From contig CAJUDO010000001.1 of the NCBI GenBank assembly GCA_910585405.1, forward strand, positions 1 to 64,000: a stretch of 64,000 bases of DNA, in the 5' to 3' direction. The stretch is from an uncultured Peptococcaceae bacterium. Its GTDB lineage: Bacteria; Bacillota; Peptococcia; Peptococcales; Peptococcaceae. Below the pieces are notes generated by a model that was given only the letters and a program-made list of their open reading frames with translations, was not told where the DNA came from and did not search any database. The translations under genes and the position numbers were made by a program. Shown piece after piece: positions 34,964-44,972 of this stretch; positions within the stretch are counted from its first letter, which is position 1; each line of letters begins with the position of its first letter.

Positions 34964-35815
34964 TTAATTATCCCGATGCTTCACATTGACCTGGTATCCT
35001 TCCTGCTCCAGAATCTGTCCAATTTTTATTCCCAGAGCGATGGAGCGGTGCTGTCCACCAGTACAGCCAATTCCAATAGTCAGATGGGTTTTCCCTTCTT
35101 TACTATAGTTTGGCAATAAGAATTTTAATAAATCCGTATACTTTTGCAAAAATTCCTGACACTCCGGCGAGCGAAATACATATTCCTGCACAGCAGGATC
35201 CCGCCCTGTCAGAGGGCGCAATTCTGGAATATAAAAAGGATTGGGAATAAAACGCACATCCATGAGCAGATCTGTATCAATGGGAATGCCGTGCTTATAT
35301 CCAAAGGTAATAATACTTACCGATAACGCATCACTGCATTCCGACCATTGGCTCCGCAATTCACTGCGCAGCTCGCTGGCCTTCAACCTCGAAGTATCAA
35401 TAATTTTATCCGCCTTTCCCCGCAGCTCGCTCAGCTTTCGCCGTTCCAAGCGAATCCCTTCACTGATCGTTCCTTGCGGGCTTAAAGGATGATTCCGCCG
35501 CGTCTCTTTAAAACGCTGAATCAGAATATCATCCGATGCTTCCAAAAATAAAATCTGATAGGGAATATCCATTCTGTTCAGTTCTTCCAGATTGTGATTC
35601 AAATCATCCAAAAATAAGTCGCCACGAATATCAATGACCAGGGCAATCTTGTTTACCTTGCCCGACGATTGCAGACACAATTCTGCAAATTTGGGAATGA
35701 GCGGCGCCGGTAAATTATCCACGCAAAAATAACCCATATCCTCAAAAACCTTCACAGCGTTACTTTTTCCCGCGCCGGAAAGGCCTGTAATAATCACAAA
35801 ATTAGAACTTTTCAT
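34964..35815 (-). CDS. rapZ: RapZ/YvcJ nucleotide-binding protein
   Basis: 283 residues. The N-terminal P-loop is GLSGAGKS (11-18) with DNLPAPLIPKF after it. The C-terminal domain has RFIPNPFYIPELRPLTG and IGIGCTGGQHRSIAL, typical of the family. RapZ in E. coli is an adaptor that hands GlmZ RNA to RNase E; the Firmicutes homologue YvcJ binds and hydrolyses GTP/ATP and affects competence genes. The start is ATG at 35815. It is the first gene of rapZ-yvcK-whiA. Confidence 0.93.
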   Translation of the reverse strand: MKSSNFVIITGLSGAGKSNAVKVFEDMGYFCVDNLPAPLIPKFAELCLQSSGKVNKIALVIDIRGDLFLDDLNHNLEELNRMDIPYQILFLEASDDILIQRFKETRRNHPLSPQGTISEGIRLERRKLSELRGKADKIIDTSRLKASELRSELRSQWSECSDALSVSIITFGYKHGIPIDTDLLMDVRFIPNPFYIPELRPLTGRDPAVQEYVFRSPECQEFLQKYTDLLKFLLPNYSKEGKTHLTIGIGCTGGQHRSIALGIKIGQILEQEGYQVNVKHRDN

Positions 35816-35949
35816 GACAATTGCTCCCTTCCAAATTACTTTATGATTCTTTTCCGTGAAACTACTTATGCTCCTTTATGATAACAAAGTTTCACTAGAG
35901 AAACAAGCAAAGAATCTTCTTATTTTGCATCCGCAGGAAAAATAACAAT

Positions 35950-36525
35950 TTATATAATACCGCCGTACCATTGCAGCAACTGCTCTCCCCACAACACAAC
36001 AAACCACGCAGCCAACGCAATAGATGGGGCAAAAGGCAACAATTGGCCCCGCTCTGCTCTTTGGCATAACGAAATCCCAATTCCCACAAGGCAAGCAAAA
36101 AACAAGGTCAGTATGGTAAGGGCAGGTCCCAAATACACACCCAGCACAAAAAATAATTTGAGATCGCCGCCGCCCATTGTCTCTCTCTGTAAAAGGTTGT
36201 CTGCTAACAAAACAAAGCAAGATAGCGGTACCGCTATTGCGCAGCCGCCAAGGAGAATGGAGAAAAATAAATCTATAGCTGTCATCCCGCTCCACAGCGC
36301 TCCCAATATATAAAACAATAAACCAAACAATAAAAGGCTATTTGGAATCACAAACCATTTGGCATCAATTATGGCAATCGTCAATAAAAGAACACCCAGT
36401 ACCATAAATTTGGCCAACTGCCAGCCCGGCTCAAACCGTAAATACAAAGAAGCCATCACAGAGATTCCTACCAATGCCACAGCGCCATATCGTTTTTTCA
36501 TAGTTTCCTGTCTGCCTCTCCCCAT
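35950..36525 (-). CDS. Prepilin peptidase (A24 type, lacking the methylase domain)
   Basis: 191 residues, six or so membrane segments. The two aspartates of the GxGD-type active site are seen in IDAKWFVIPNSL and MGGGDLKLFFVLG. The N-terminal cysteine-rich methyltransferase domain of full PilD is absent, so this is the short TadV/CpaA-like form. It would remove leader peptides from type IV pilins or competence pseudopilins. No pilin gene is adjacent. comEC at 18260 and this gene together suggest a DNA-uptake system elsewhere. GAGGTGA precedes the ATG. Confidence 0.85.
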   Translation of the reverse strand: MGRGRQETMKKRYGAVALVGISVMASLYLRFEPGWQLAKFMVLGVLLLTIAIIDAKWFVIPNSLLLFGLLFYILGALWSGMTAIDLFFSILLGGCAIAVPLSCFVLLADNLLQRETMGGGDLKLFFVLGVYLGPALTILTLFFACLVGIGISLCQRAERGQLLPFAPSIALAAWFVVLWGEQLLQWYGGII

Positions 36526-36606
36526 CTCATCACCTCATAAATATCTGTTTCCGCTTTATCCTCTCCTATAGTAATTATCCCAATATAGACAGAATCCTTT
36601 TTCCCA

Positions 36607-36647
36607 TAAAAAAACTGCTTTGTCTGCAATACAAACAAAACAGTTTC
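36607..36647 (-). terminator. Terminator of the DegV-family gene
   Basis: AAACTG (36612-36617) and CAGTTT (36641-36646) with an inner TTTGT/ACAAA pair, followed by a minus-strand run of T, 11 bases past the stop. Confidence 0.8.
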
Positions 36648-36657
36648 GCTTATCGTT

Positions 36658-37491
36658 TTATAATTTTATATATTGGATCGCAATACATTGCGGCCCGCCC
36701 TGCGTGATAAATGCCGGTGAGAGCTCCAAAATTTCTACCTTTGCTTTCTCAAAAGCATCCTTCATAATATGAGCAATCTCCAGAGCATCCTTTGCGGCAC
36801 GGGCATGAGCGATAGAAATCAAATATCCTTCCCCTACATGCTTTTTCTGAAAATGGTGCATCACTTTTTTCGCAGCGCCTTTAATGGTACGACTAATTCC
36901 AAAAGCATCCAAACGTTTACCGTCAGCAGTTTGCTGCATGATGGGCTTCACCTGCAGCGCCGAACTAAACTTTGCAGCCAGCGGTGTCAGCCGCCCGCCG
37001 CGACGTAAAAATTCAAAATCCTGAACAAGCAAAAAAGATTCACAATGCATAAGACATTCATCCAAGGCCCGCACTATCTCCTCCATCTTAGCTCCTTGTC
37101 TTGCCATTTCATTTGCCTTCATCACCAGATAGCGATGAGGACCACACAAAGTACGACTGTTATAGACAACGATATCATCTCGATTTTCCGCCATATCCTT
37201 CGCACTGCAAGCACTGAGATATGTTCCAGATAAACCATCTGCCATAGAAATATTCAGAATTTTCTCCCCCTGATGCCGCTTGTACGTTTCTAAAAATTCA
37301 CCTAATGGGGGCTGTGAACTGCGGGGCACACCGCCTTGGGCAATCTGTGCATAGAAGTAATCCATGTCCACCTGCAAATCTCGATAATCTTCACCGAAAA
37401 TATTTATACACAGAGGAACAACATCAATTCCAGCATCTGCTCCTTCTTCTCTCGTAAGTAATGTTGATGAATCTGTTACAATCTGAACCAT
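36658..37491 (-). CDS. DegV-family fatty-acid-binding protein
   Basis: 277 residues from ATG at 37491, seven bases after GCGAGGA; an ATG two codons earlier touches that site. The N-terminus VQIVTDSSTLLTREE is the family hallmark. GVPRSSQPPLGEFLETY, MADGLSGTYLSA and RRGGRLTP are the conserved lipid-binding loops. DegV/FakB proteins bind a fatty acid and present it to the kinase FakA for phosphorylation. fakA is not in this window. The gene is a single unit with its own terminator. Confidence 0.9.
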   Translation of the reverse strand: MVQIVTDSSTLLTREEGADAGIDVVPLCINIFGEDYRDLQVDMDYFYAQIAQGGVPRSSQPPLGEFLETYKRHQGEKILNISMADGLSGTYLSACSAKDMAENRDDIVVYNSRTLCGPHRYLVMKANEMARQGAKMEEIVRALDECLMHCESFLLVQDFEFLRRGGRLTPLAAKFSSALQVKPIMQQTADGKRLDAFGISRTIKGAAKKVMHHFQKKHVGEGYLISIAHARAAKDALEIAHIMKDAFEKAKVEILELSPAFITQGGPQCIAIQYIKL

Positions 37492-37808
37492 ACGCATATC
37501 CTCGCTCTATGATTTTTTTTAAAAACATACTCTCCATAAATAAAATAAGTAAACGTCATTCTCAAAACTATTTCACATATTATTTATACTATCTTATAGC
37601 ACTATCATATCATACTTATCAAGAAAATAAAATATATTTTTTGTTTCCAGTAAATATAAAATACCCGCTTTGTAACATAGCTCTCCTCATATAGTAACAG
37701 ATAATATTTTAAAAAATCGTATATGCTTTCTCAAACAAACCTGTTTCGTTTTTTATTATCTACACAAATCAATAAAATTATAGAATTTTTCGAAACGAGG
37801 TGAATGAT
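37492..37808. other. AT-rich intergenic region between divergent genes
   Basis: 317 bases, very AT-rich, without a credible frame. It must contain the promoters of the DegV gene (-) and the broken LysR gene (+). Only a GAGGTG ribosome site at 37797-37802 is clear. Confidence 0.4.
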
Positions 37809-38650
37809 TTGCGAATTGAACAACTACGGTCTTTTTTAGAGGTGGCAAGTTCCAAATCTATTAGTATTGCTGCTGAAAATCTATACATTACCCAGCCTTC
37901 GTTGAGTCGTTCTTTGAAATTATTGGAAGAGGAATTGGGATTGGATTTGTTTATACGTTCTTCCGATGGCGTACGGCTTACAACAGAAGGGAAAAAACTC
38001 TTACCTATTGTACAGAACATTTTGCAGCAATTAGATAATTTAAAACAACAGGCCATTTTACTAAATTCAGAACATGAAACATTGTGGCAAAAAGTTTTCG
38101 CATCTATGCCACACAATCTATCGCCGATAGTATCTTAGTATTTGCCTTTGACGAAATGAATCATGCTTTTCCGAAAACAGAATTCACTATTACAATTTCA
38201 GAACACGATGATCCTTATAATCTTCCCGATTTATCCAACTATGATCTTTTTATTGGAACCAATGTTGATGATACCTTTAATGAATCAGTTCACAGCAATG
38301 ATTTTGTCATGGAAACAATTTTTACAGATAGCTTTTCCGTTGTAATAGATCGACAGCATCCTTTAGCAAGGCGAAAATTTTTAGATATTGAAGAAATTTT
38401 AGACTATAAATTGATCTTACATAAATATGATTTTACAGTGGATTCATTTTATGAAAAGATCATACAACCCCAGGTATATCACAAAAAATTAGACATTTTA
38501 CTTCGTAGTGATAATTCGCGAGTAATTCAAACATTGTTAACAGCATATCCTGCTATATTAATCACAAACAATATTTTAGCAACAAATGATTATACTAAAA
38601 ATGAGGATTTGGTCATGATTCCGTCTGCAATTCAGAGGACAATTCGGTAA
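37809..38650 (+). pseudogene. LysR-family regulator, frameshifted
   Basis: The likely start is TTG at 37809 behind GAGGTG, reading MRIEQLRSFLEVASSKSISI, a LysR winged helix. The frame runs to 38138. The effector domain continues in another frame (SFRIYATQSIADSILVFAFDEMNHAFPKTEF and on) from about 38090 to 38650. The two halves join if one A is added to the A5 run at 38089-38093, giving LWQKSFRIYATQ. A one-base loss in a homopolymer is therefore the simplest reading. The protein would be about 280 residues. Its 3' end overlaps the 3' end of the convergent glycyl-radical enzyme pseudogene by 38 bases. It probably regulated that locus. Slipped-strand phase variation or a sequencing error are alternatives. 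Confidence 0.85.
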
Positions 38651-41065
38651 AGTAAGCGCTGTAACCTGCCACACGAACTACAAGACTTCTGTATTTATCA
38701 GGATCTTTTTTTGCCTCCTGCAGTGTTTCCTGATTAATAATGTTAAACTGAATGTGATTGATTTTCAAGTCACATCAACTCCGAATCAAACTCATCAACC
38801 GACGAGTTCCTTCCTCGCCTGCTACAGTAGTAGGACTCAACTTCATATTGAAAAGACGGGCCTGCCGATTTGCAATTCCTCTTGTTTTGGATTTTGCATT
38901 TGATGCCATCAAACTTGTCGGGCCATGGGTATCGCAGCCATGTGTTGCACCAGTCCCTTCAGATAATGGTGCACCAGCTTTTCGTCCATCAGGAGTAGCG
39001 CCTACCACTTTTCCTCAGGCAATATGCAGTGTTATGGGCAAGAAACGTATGGAAATCACTTCATCTGAACTACCTTTTTGTGTAGCCAGATATTCCGTGT
39101 GGAAACGTTCCATTTCTTTGGCAAACTGGTCTACATATGAGTCGTCGTTGCCGTATTTTGGCGCATTTTTGCACAATTGTTCAATTACTTCGTAACCTTT
39201 AAAGTTAGCATCCAGAGCTTTGATCAATTCACCCATGGTAAATTTCTTCTCTTCATAAACCAGTTTTTTGATAGCCGCCATAGAATCGGCAAAGGTAGCT
39301 AAGCCGCAGGCATCTACAAAGATTTCACGCATACCGCCCTGAACATGTTCATGCAAATCAATGCACTGTTCATAGGATAAAACATGTATCATGGAAGTGA
39401 ATGGCGCAGCCATATATTTCGGGAAAACAACATCCAAAGCGCTCTGCTGAATCAGTGCATGTTTTTCCAGATTAATATGCTGCTTTTTGTAAGCCTCGAA
39501 GAACTCGTCAAATGTTTTAAAATCTTCTGGATTTCCTGTTTCCAATCCCATCAAAGCATCCCCAAATTTCGGTACACGGCCGTTATGCAGAACCATTTCC
39601 AGCGCGGAACCCATATTTACAACAGCACCAGGATGGATATAAGTTTCATAGTTTGGCACACGATGTTCCGCACAACCAGTTACAACATAATCCAATGCTG
39701 TTTCGTAAGGCACACCTTTGGCCAGATACATGGGGACAATCTCTTCATCATTGAGCAGTTTTGGATACCCTTGTCCATCTTTAATCACTTCTGCTACTTT
39801 ATGCAGGAATTTTTCCGGTGTCTGCGCATGAATCCGTACTGCTAAGTCTGGATAGGTAATTGGCATACCCTGTTTTGACTCCAGAATCAAATAAGAAAGA
39901 TCATTGGTGGCATCACTGCCATCTACTTTCTGACCGCCGATGATTACGCCCTCAAAATGAGCATAACCTTCTGTAAAGGAACGGCCTGCAGGACTTACCA
40001 GAATAACCAATGCTTCAGATAAATTAACCCAGACACTTTCCAAAAGCTCCCGAGCCTCGTCACGGGTGATACGACCTTCCCGAATATCTTTTTCATAATA
40101 TGGCCACAAAATCTGGTCCAAACGGCCTAAGCTCAAGGAACCAGCAACCAATTCTTCCAGACGGGTGAACATATATACAAACCATTCACTCTGCAGTGCT
40201 TCCTGGAATGTTTCTGCTGGATATTCTGGCACTTTACGGCAGATGGCTGCAATCTTGTTCAGCTCCTGTCTGCGTTTTTCTGTTGTTTCTGCTAAGTTTG
40301 CAAGTCTTTCTGCTTCATCGGCATAACGGTTGGCCCATGTTACAATTGCATCACAGCAAGTAATACAAGCTTCCAGGAATATCCCTTTGGTCATTTTATC
40401 CCATGCCCGAATTTCAGTCAGTCTTTTCTGCGCATCCTCTTTGATATCCTTGATACCCCGTTTTAAAACTTTCTCATAATCCTGTACCCAGTTCTGAGAA
40501 GAACGGTTGTTGTCAGAAATGAACAAAATCCCAGACTGATAATAAATATTATCCATATCCGGCCCGTAAATGATTTTGCGCGTATCTCCCGGCAGCATCG
40601 CTGCATATGCTTCTGGAAAGGATTTATGCTGCCAGTAGGGAGCAATTTCTTCTGCCAGAACAGAGCATCTTCTGGTGGCACGGTGTAGGCAGCATCAGAG
40701 CGATCGCACAATTTCTCTCCGCCAACCAGATTGATATACCCGCCATCTACTTCCGGATGCATGGTACCGCAACGGCCTGGACGACTTTCTACACGACCTA
40801 CAACCAATTCATCCTCACTGATATAGACCGGCATTTTTTCTGCCATGTGTTTCAGAGCAAAAGCATAGCGGGTGCTCATCGGCAGGTCCTCTGTCTCCTT
40901 CATGGACTCTGTAAAGTATTTTGCCCGGTCGGTACACAGATAAATGGGCGATTTTCTAATGGAATCCAGACGTCTGAAATTACGTTCTCTTCGCGGATCT
41001 GTGTTGGTTTCCAGGATCCCATTTTCCAAACATGTCTCCTGTGGTGTTCTTACACAACAACTCAT
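38613..41065 (-). pseudogene. Glycyl radical enzyme (C-X-E dehydratase/lyase type), multiply disrupted
   Basis: Start ATG at 41065 with AAGGAAAA upstream. Three lesions interrupt about 817 codons. (1) A one-base loss at about 40655: frame 1 ends in PPEDALFW and the continuation EEIAPYWQHKSFPEAYAAM is in another frame; adding one G restores it. (2) An in-frame TGA at 39015-39017 lies between LPITLHIA and GKVVGATPDGRKAG. (3) An in-frame TGA at 38775-38777 lies between MSLIRS and CDLKINHIQFN. Both key sites survive: the thiyl Cys with its Glu in VTGCAEHRV and the C-terminal glycyl loop RVAGYSAYF. These place it with the PFL-like dehydratase/lyase enzymes (glycerol dehydratase, choline lyase, sulfonate lyases). 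The substrate is not assigned. Activase and LysR neighbours are also broken. Confidence 0.9.
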
Positions 41066-41368
41066 AAATAAAACTTTTCCTTAATATGTTTAATAATTTT
41101 AGAAGTCTCTTTTGCAATGCAATACTTCTTTGTCATATTTCCATTTTATACATTCTATCTGTCTTTGAGAAATACACATCCTGTTATACCGTTTTTTCCA
41201 TTATTCACTTTTTCTATAACGAAACAATTTCCCAGAATAAATTCCGTTATTCATTTTTTCCATATTGCATCACATCATTATGTATAATATGTATTTTTCA
41301 AGTATCTTTTTATTTGATAAACTATAATTGTCATTCATATTATAGTTTGAAACAAAGGAGGATTCATA
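41066..41368. other. Divergent promoter region of the glycyl radical enzyme and its activase
   Basis: 303 AT-rich bases between divergent broken genes. The activase ribosome site AAAGGAGG (41355-41362) is intact. No operator repeat could be picked out. Confidence 0.4.
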
Positions 41369-42304
41369 ATGAACAAAGACAAAGGATTGGTTTTTAACAT
41401 TTAAAAGTACAGTGTACATGACGGCCCGGGGATTCGCAGCATTGTATTTTTTAAGGGCTGCCCATTGGCCTGTAAGTGGTGCTCAAATCCCGAAGGAATC
41501 GCTGTTCAGCCAGAGGTTTCATATAAGAAAAATAAATGTATTGGCATATCAAAATGTGCTTACTGTGCCAAAACATGCACACAAGATGCAATTATAGCAG
41601 ATAAAGAGGATAAAGCCTTTATCAACCGCAAAAAATGTAATTCCTGTTTGGAGTGTACAAAGGCTTGTCCGGCAAAAGCAATGGAGCAAATGGGGCGCTG
41701 GATGACCGTAGAGGAAATTCTGGCAGAGGTATCTGCAGATGAAACTTTCTACAAACGTTCTGACGGAGGCATCACATTGAGCGGCGGAGAACCTTTATTG
41801 CAGGCAGATTTTGTTACTCGCCTATTAAAGCAGGCACATGCCGATGGGTTGGAAACAGCAATTGAAACAACAGGCTGTGTCCCCTGGGAAAAGGCACGCA
41901 TGGTATTTCAGGAATTAGATTATATCCACATGGACATCAAAACTGTAGATCCTGTAAAACATAAACAGTTTACCGGTCAGGATAATTAGTTGATCCTGGA
42001 AAACTTTGCAAAGCTGTGTGCAGAGTTTCCAGAAAAACCTATCGTTGCCCGTACCCCGGTAATACCCGGTTTTAATGATACCCTGGAAGAACTGCAAACT
42101 ATCACAGACTTTATTAACCAGGCTGGGCAGCATGCTCAAAATCTTAAATATGAATTATTACCATTCCACAATTTTGGCAGCAGCAAATATGAGTTCCAGG
42201 GAAAACCTTACACCTTTGCTGGTTATAAAAATATGGACAAAAGCTTTTTGGAAAACCTCCGCAAACAGCTAAAATCTGAAATTCCAATTCTTGAAATTAG
42301 ATAA
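41369..42304 (+). pseudogene. Glycyl-radical enzyme activating enzyme, two in-frame stops
   Basis: The ATG at 41369 has a strong AAAGGAGG upstream. Codon 12 is TAA (41402-41404) in FNI*KYSVHDGPGIR, where the family normally has Gln (CAA), and a TAG (41987-41989) follows FTGQDN. The rest is in a single frame to 42304, about 311 codons. It carries the radical-SAM motif CPLACKWCSNP and two ferredoxin-type cluster motifs (CIGISKCAYCAKTC, CNSCLECTKAC), then GGITLSGGEPLLQ and VIPGFND. It is the typical activase of a glycyl radical enzyme, encoded divergently from its broken target. Because the first stop is at codon 12, no functional product is expected without readthrough. Confidence 0.92.
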
Positions 42305-42321
42305 CTACAAACCAAAACCAG

Positions 42322-42363
42322 AAAAGGGGCAATGAATGTCTATTGACAATCGTTGCCCCTTTT
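42322..42363. terminator. Bidirectional terminator between activase and LysR genes
   Basis: AAAAGGGGCAA (42322-42332) pairs with TTGCCCCTTTT (42353-42363); it lies between convergent genes. Confidence 0.85.
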
Positions 42364-42417
42364 CCCTATTTTTGCGAGTTATTCGCCTGATAGGGAGATA
42401 ATCTCTTTTCTAATTTT

Positions 42418-43371
42418 TTATGGATTTAAGATTTTAGCGACATCCTCGTTTTTGTAAAATGAAGTACTTTCAAGTAAATGTTCCAAGATGACTTCCTCGC
42501 AGAGCGTCATTGTACCATGATTACGAATACAAACAGCTGTGCAAACAGATTGAAAATCCTCTACAGGCAACGATAAAAGTTGCTCGTTTTCGAAAGAAGT
42601 ACTTCCATCCCCCAGCAAACAGTCTATCATCAATGTAATCCCGTCTGTTTTCGCTACACAATGCCGAATACTATCCAGATTATTCATAACCGTCATTTTT
42701 CCCATTTTTCCACAATGACTGTACAAATCTAACACCATCTGTCGAAGGACTTCACTATAAACAATATGAGGATAATGAAATGTATCTTCTAGCATCAGCG
42801 GTTTTTGAACAGAAAATAACGGATGATCCTTTCTAGCCACCAAACGCATATTGGTTGTAAATAATTCATAAATTTCTAGCTGTTCCCGTTTCATTTTATT
42901 ACCAACGCCCAAACGATCAGGCTTACAAACAAAAATCAAACCCAAATCCACCTTCGTATTATCTAAATCTTTCACAATGCTCAAAATATCTGCTTCTTTT
43001 AATTCTAAATTAATATTTGGATAACTTGACTTGAAGTCAATCAAAATGTCCGTTAATAAAAATGACAACATATGAGGACTGATTCCAATTGTAACATTCC
43101 CTTGTACATCTCTCCGATCTGTTTGTGCCAACAGTTTCAGGCTATCAATTTCATCCATAATATTTTGCGCTTTTTCTAGAACTACCTTTCCCTGAGGCGT
43201 AAAGCTAATTCCTTTATTACTGCGTCGTAAAATAAGAATTCCCAGTTCTTCCTCCATTTCTTTGATGGCCTGGCTAATCGACGGTTGTGCCACAAACAGT
43301 TCTTGAGCCGCCTTAGAAAAAGAACCGTGTTCAGCAAGACTTAATAAATATTGAAACTGATTCAAACGCAT
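42418..43371 (-). CDS. LysR-family transcriptional regulator
   Basis: 317 residues from ATG at 43371 behind AAGGGG; an upstream in-frame start at 43395 overlaps this site. The N-terminal helix-turn-helix is MRLNQFQYLLSLAEHGSFSK...VAQPSISQAIKEMEEEL, followed by the effector-binding domain (NVTIGISPHMLSFLL). It lies just beyond the terminator of the ferredoxin/flavoprotein/DASS operon on the same strand and probably responds to that operon's substrate. It is intact, unlike the LysR gene at 37809. Confidence 0.88.
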   Translation of the reverse strand: MRLNQFQYLLSLAEHGSFSKAAQELFVAQPSISQAIKEMEEELGILILRRSNKGISFTPQGKVVLEKAQNIMDEIDSLKLLAQTDRRDVQGNVTIGISPHMLSFLLTDILIDFKSSYPNINLELKEADILSIVKDLDNTKVDLGLIFVCKPDRLGVGNKMKREQLEIYELFTTNMRLVARKDHPLFSVQKPLMLEDTFHYPHIVYSEVLRQMVLDLYSHCGKMGKMTVMNNLDSIRHCVAKTDGITLMIDCLLGDGSTSFENEQLLSLPVEDFQSVCTAVCIRNHGTMTLCEEVILEHLLESTSFYKNEDVAKILNP

Positions 43372-43457
43372 AATGATAATCCCCTTACTTCTCATTTTTT
43401 ACGCCAATTCAATAATACTTGCTTTTCCATTATAACATAAGGAGAATGAATCACAAC

Positions 43458-43492
43458 AAAAAGTAGCGAATACTATTTTATCCGCTACTTTT
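43458..43492 (-). terminator. Terminator of the DASS operon
   Basis: AAAAGTAGCG and CGCTACTTTT pair within 43459-43492, followed by T residues on the minus strand, 24 bases past the transporter stop. Confidence 0.85.
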
Positions 43493-43515
43493 CATGACAG
43501 CATCAACTATAAAAT

Positions 43516-44961
43516 TTATAAGAAAATAATGTTTGCCAATGGAATCCCTAATATCACAAAGAGAATAAATGTAATAATACAGTTGGGAATACAAATTCGA
43601 TAAATATCTTTTATTCTGACCCAATCGCTATTACTAAAGCATACTGCTGCCATTGGGGATGCAGCTGGTGTCAACATGGCCAAGTTTAATACAATAATCA
43701 CAAGCATAACCATCATAACGGGATCAATTCCCATCGTATCTAAAAACGGCCAAACAACTGGTAATAAGATAGAACCCGCTAATGCATTATTCAGCAAATT
43801 GGTTAGGAATAAGGAAATTACCATCACAGCAACTAGGAACAGCATGACCGATTGTCCAGATAAAATCGGCGCCAATTGTTCCAATACAAAAGCAGTAATT
43901 CCGCAATCTGCGTTTTGCAGTGCTGATGAAAATGGAAATACTGCCATAACTAAGAGTAAAACATCCCATTTTACTCCGCTCGCCGCTACTTTTTGCAGTG
44001 GCAAAATTGGCTGTCCATTGATTTTGACTAGTGCAAAGAACCCAATGAAAAGCATCGGGATACCTACTGCACCCCATTTAGCTAGAATCTGCGTAACAGC
44101 AAGTTCTTTCGGCAATAAACTTGGTACCAACATCAAAACAATCAGTAACACCAACGCCCACAATACCATTTTCTTTTGTGTATTCAGCTGCAAAACATTC
44201 TGGTCAATTTCTTCCAATTTTAATTTTTTTAGAGCTGTCACATCAATGCGGAAAACAAACTTGCCCATAAGAATATAAACAATTAAACCTAAAATCGTTA
44301 GAGGTAATGTGAATAGTACAAAGGAAAGATAATCTATGGCTGGACCACCCAGTTTTTCAAAAGTACCTAACACAATCAACGGCATCGTCTTAAAAGGAAA
44401 TAATGCTAGACCCATAACGCTGCTGTAAAATACGCCAACGGCCATAAAAGTAGAAAATGAGTCAAAAGGTTTATACCCGCATTGTTTACACACGCTGTAC
44501 AAAATTGCCCAGAAAACCAGAATAACTGGCACAGAATTTATCGCTGCACCCATAGCATAAGCGGCAAACAAAAACAACGTAATAAAAAGCCATGGTCGCC
44601 CTGCCGTCCACTTTCTGGTAATACAATAGGTAGCAATATACTGACAACCACCAACTGAATCAACCAATGCTGCAAAAATCAGCATAAACAATACAAGCGA
44701 AAAGGTCGAACTACCAATCCCTGCCACTAAAATCTGGTCCATTGTCATGCATCCGCTCATACTTAAAGCTAAAACTCCAAACAAACTGGGCCAGCCTAAC
44801 TCTATAAACATCCAGCCATACAATAAACCCAAAAACGCGCCCAATACCTTCATACCCATGGCTGTGATAGGTTCTATCGGTGGTAGAAATCCAAAACCAA
44901 ACATCAACGCCAATGAAATAAACGAGTGCATCCAGTACAGTTTATTTTTATTTACAGACAT
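43516..44961 (-). CDS. DASS-family divalent anion transporter
   Basis: 481 residues with about 11-12 membrane segments. The N-terminal HSFISLALMFGFGFLPPIEPITAMGMKVLG, the mid region GAAINSVPVILVFWAI with the Ser-Asn-Ser/Thr-like substrate motif, and the C-terminal TNLLNNALAGSILLPVVWPF with TPAASPMAAVCF are the two re-entrant repeats of the family. It imports dicarboxylates or similar anions with Na+ or by exchange. It follows the flavoprotein gene by 11 bases, so it likely supplies that enzyme's substrate. A paralogue is truncated by the window edge at 1-646. Confidence 0.88.
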   Translation of the reverse strand: MSVNKNKLYWMHSFISLALMFGFGFLPPIEPITAMGMKVLGAFLGLLYGWMFIELGWPSLFGVLALSMSGCMTMDQILVAGIGSSTFSLVLFMLIFAALVDSVGGCQYIATYCITRKWTAGRPWLFITLFLFAAYAMGAAINSVPVILVFWAILYSVCKQCGYKPFDSFSTFMAVGVFYSSVMGLALFPFKTMPLIVLGTFEKLGGPAIDYLSFVLFTLPLTILGLIVYILMGKFVFRIDVTALKKLKLEEIDQNVLQLNTQKKMVLWALVLLIVLMLVPSLLPKELAVTQILAKWGAVGIPMLFIGFFALVKINGQPILPLQKVAASGVKWDVLLLVMAVFPFSSALQNADCGITAFVLEQLAPILSGQSVMLFLVAVMVISLFLTNLLNNALAGSILLPVVWPFLDTMGIDPVMMVMLVIIVLNLAMLTPAASPMAAVCFSNSDWVRIKDIYRICIPNCIITFILFVILGIPLANIIFL

Positions 44962-44972
44962 ATGATCACCCC

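Noticed and set aside
38775..39017. Selenocysteine or recoded TGA in the glycyl radical enzyme
   Set aside because: The same gene also has a frameshift and its activase has TAA and TAG stops; the TGA positions are not at catalytic residues.
43676..44278. 200-codon plus-strand frame, antisense to the DASS transporter
   Set aside because: Shadow of a membrane-protein gene; composition is typical of the complement of hydrophobic codons.
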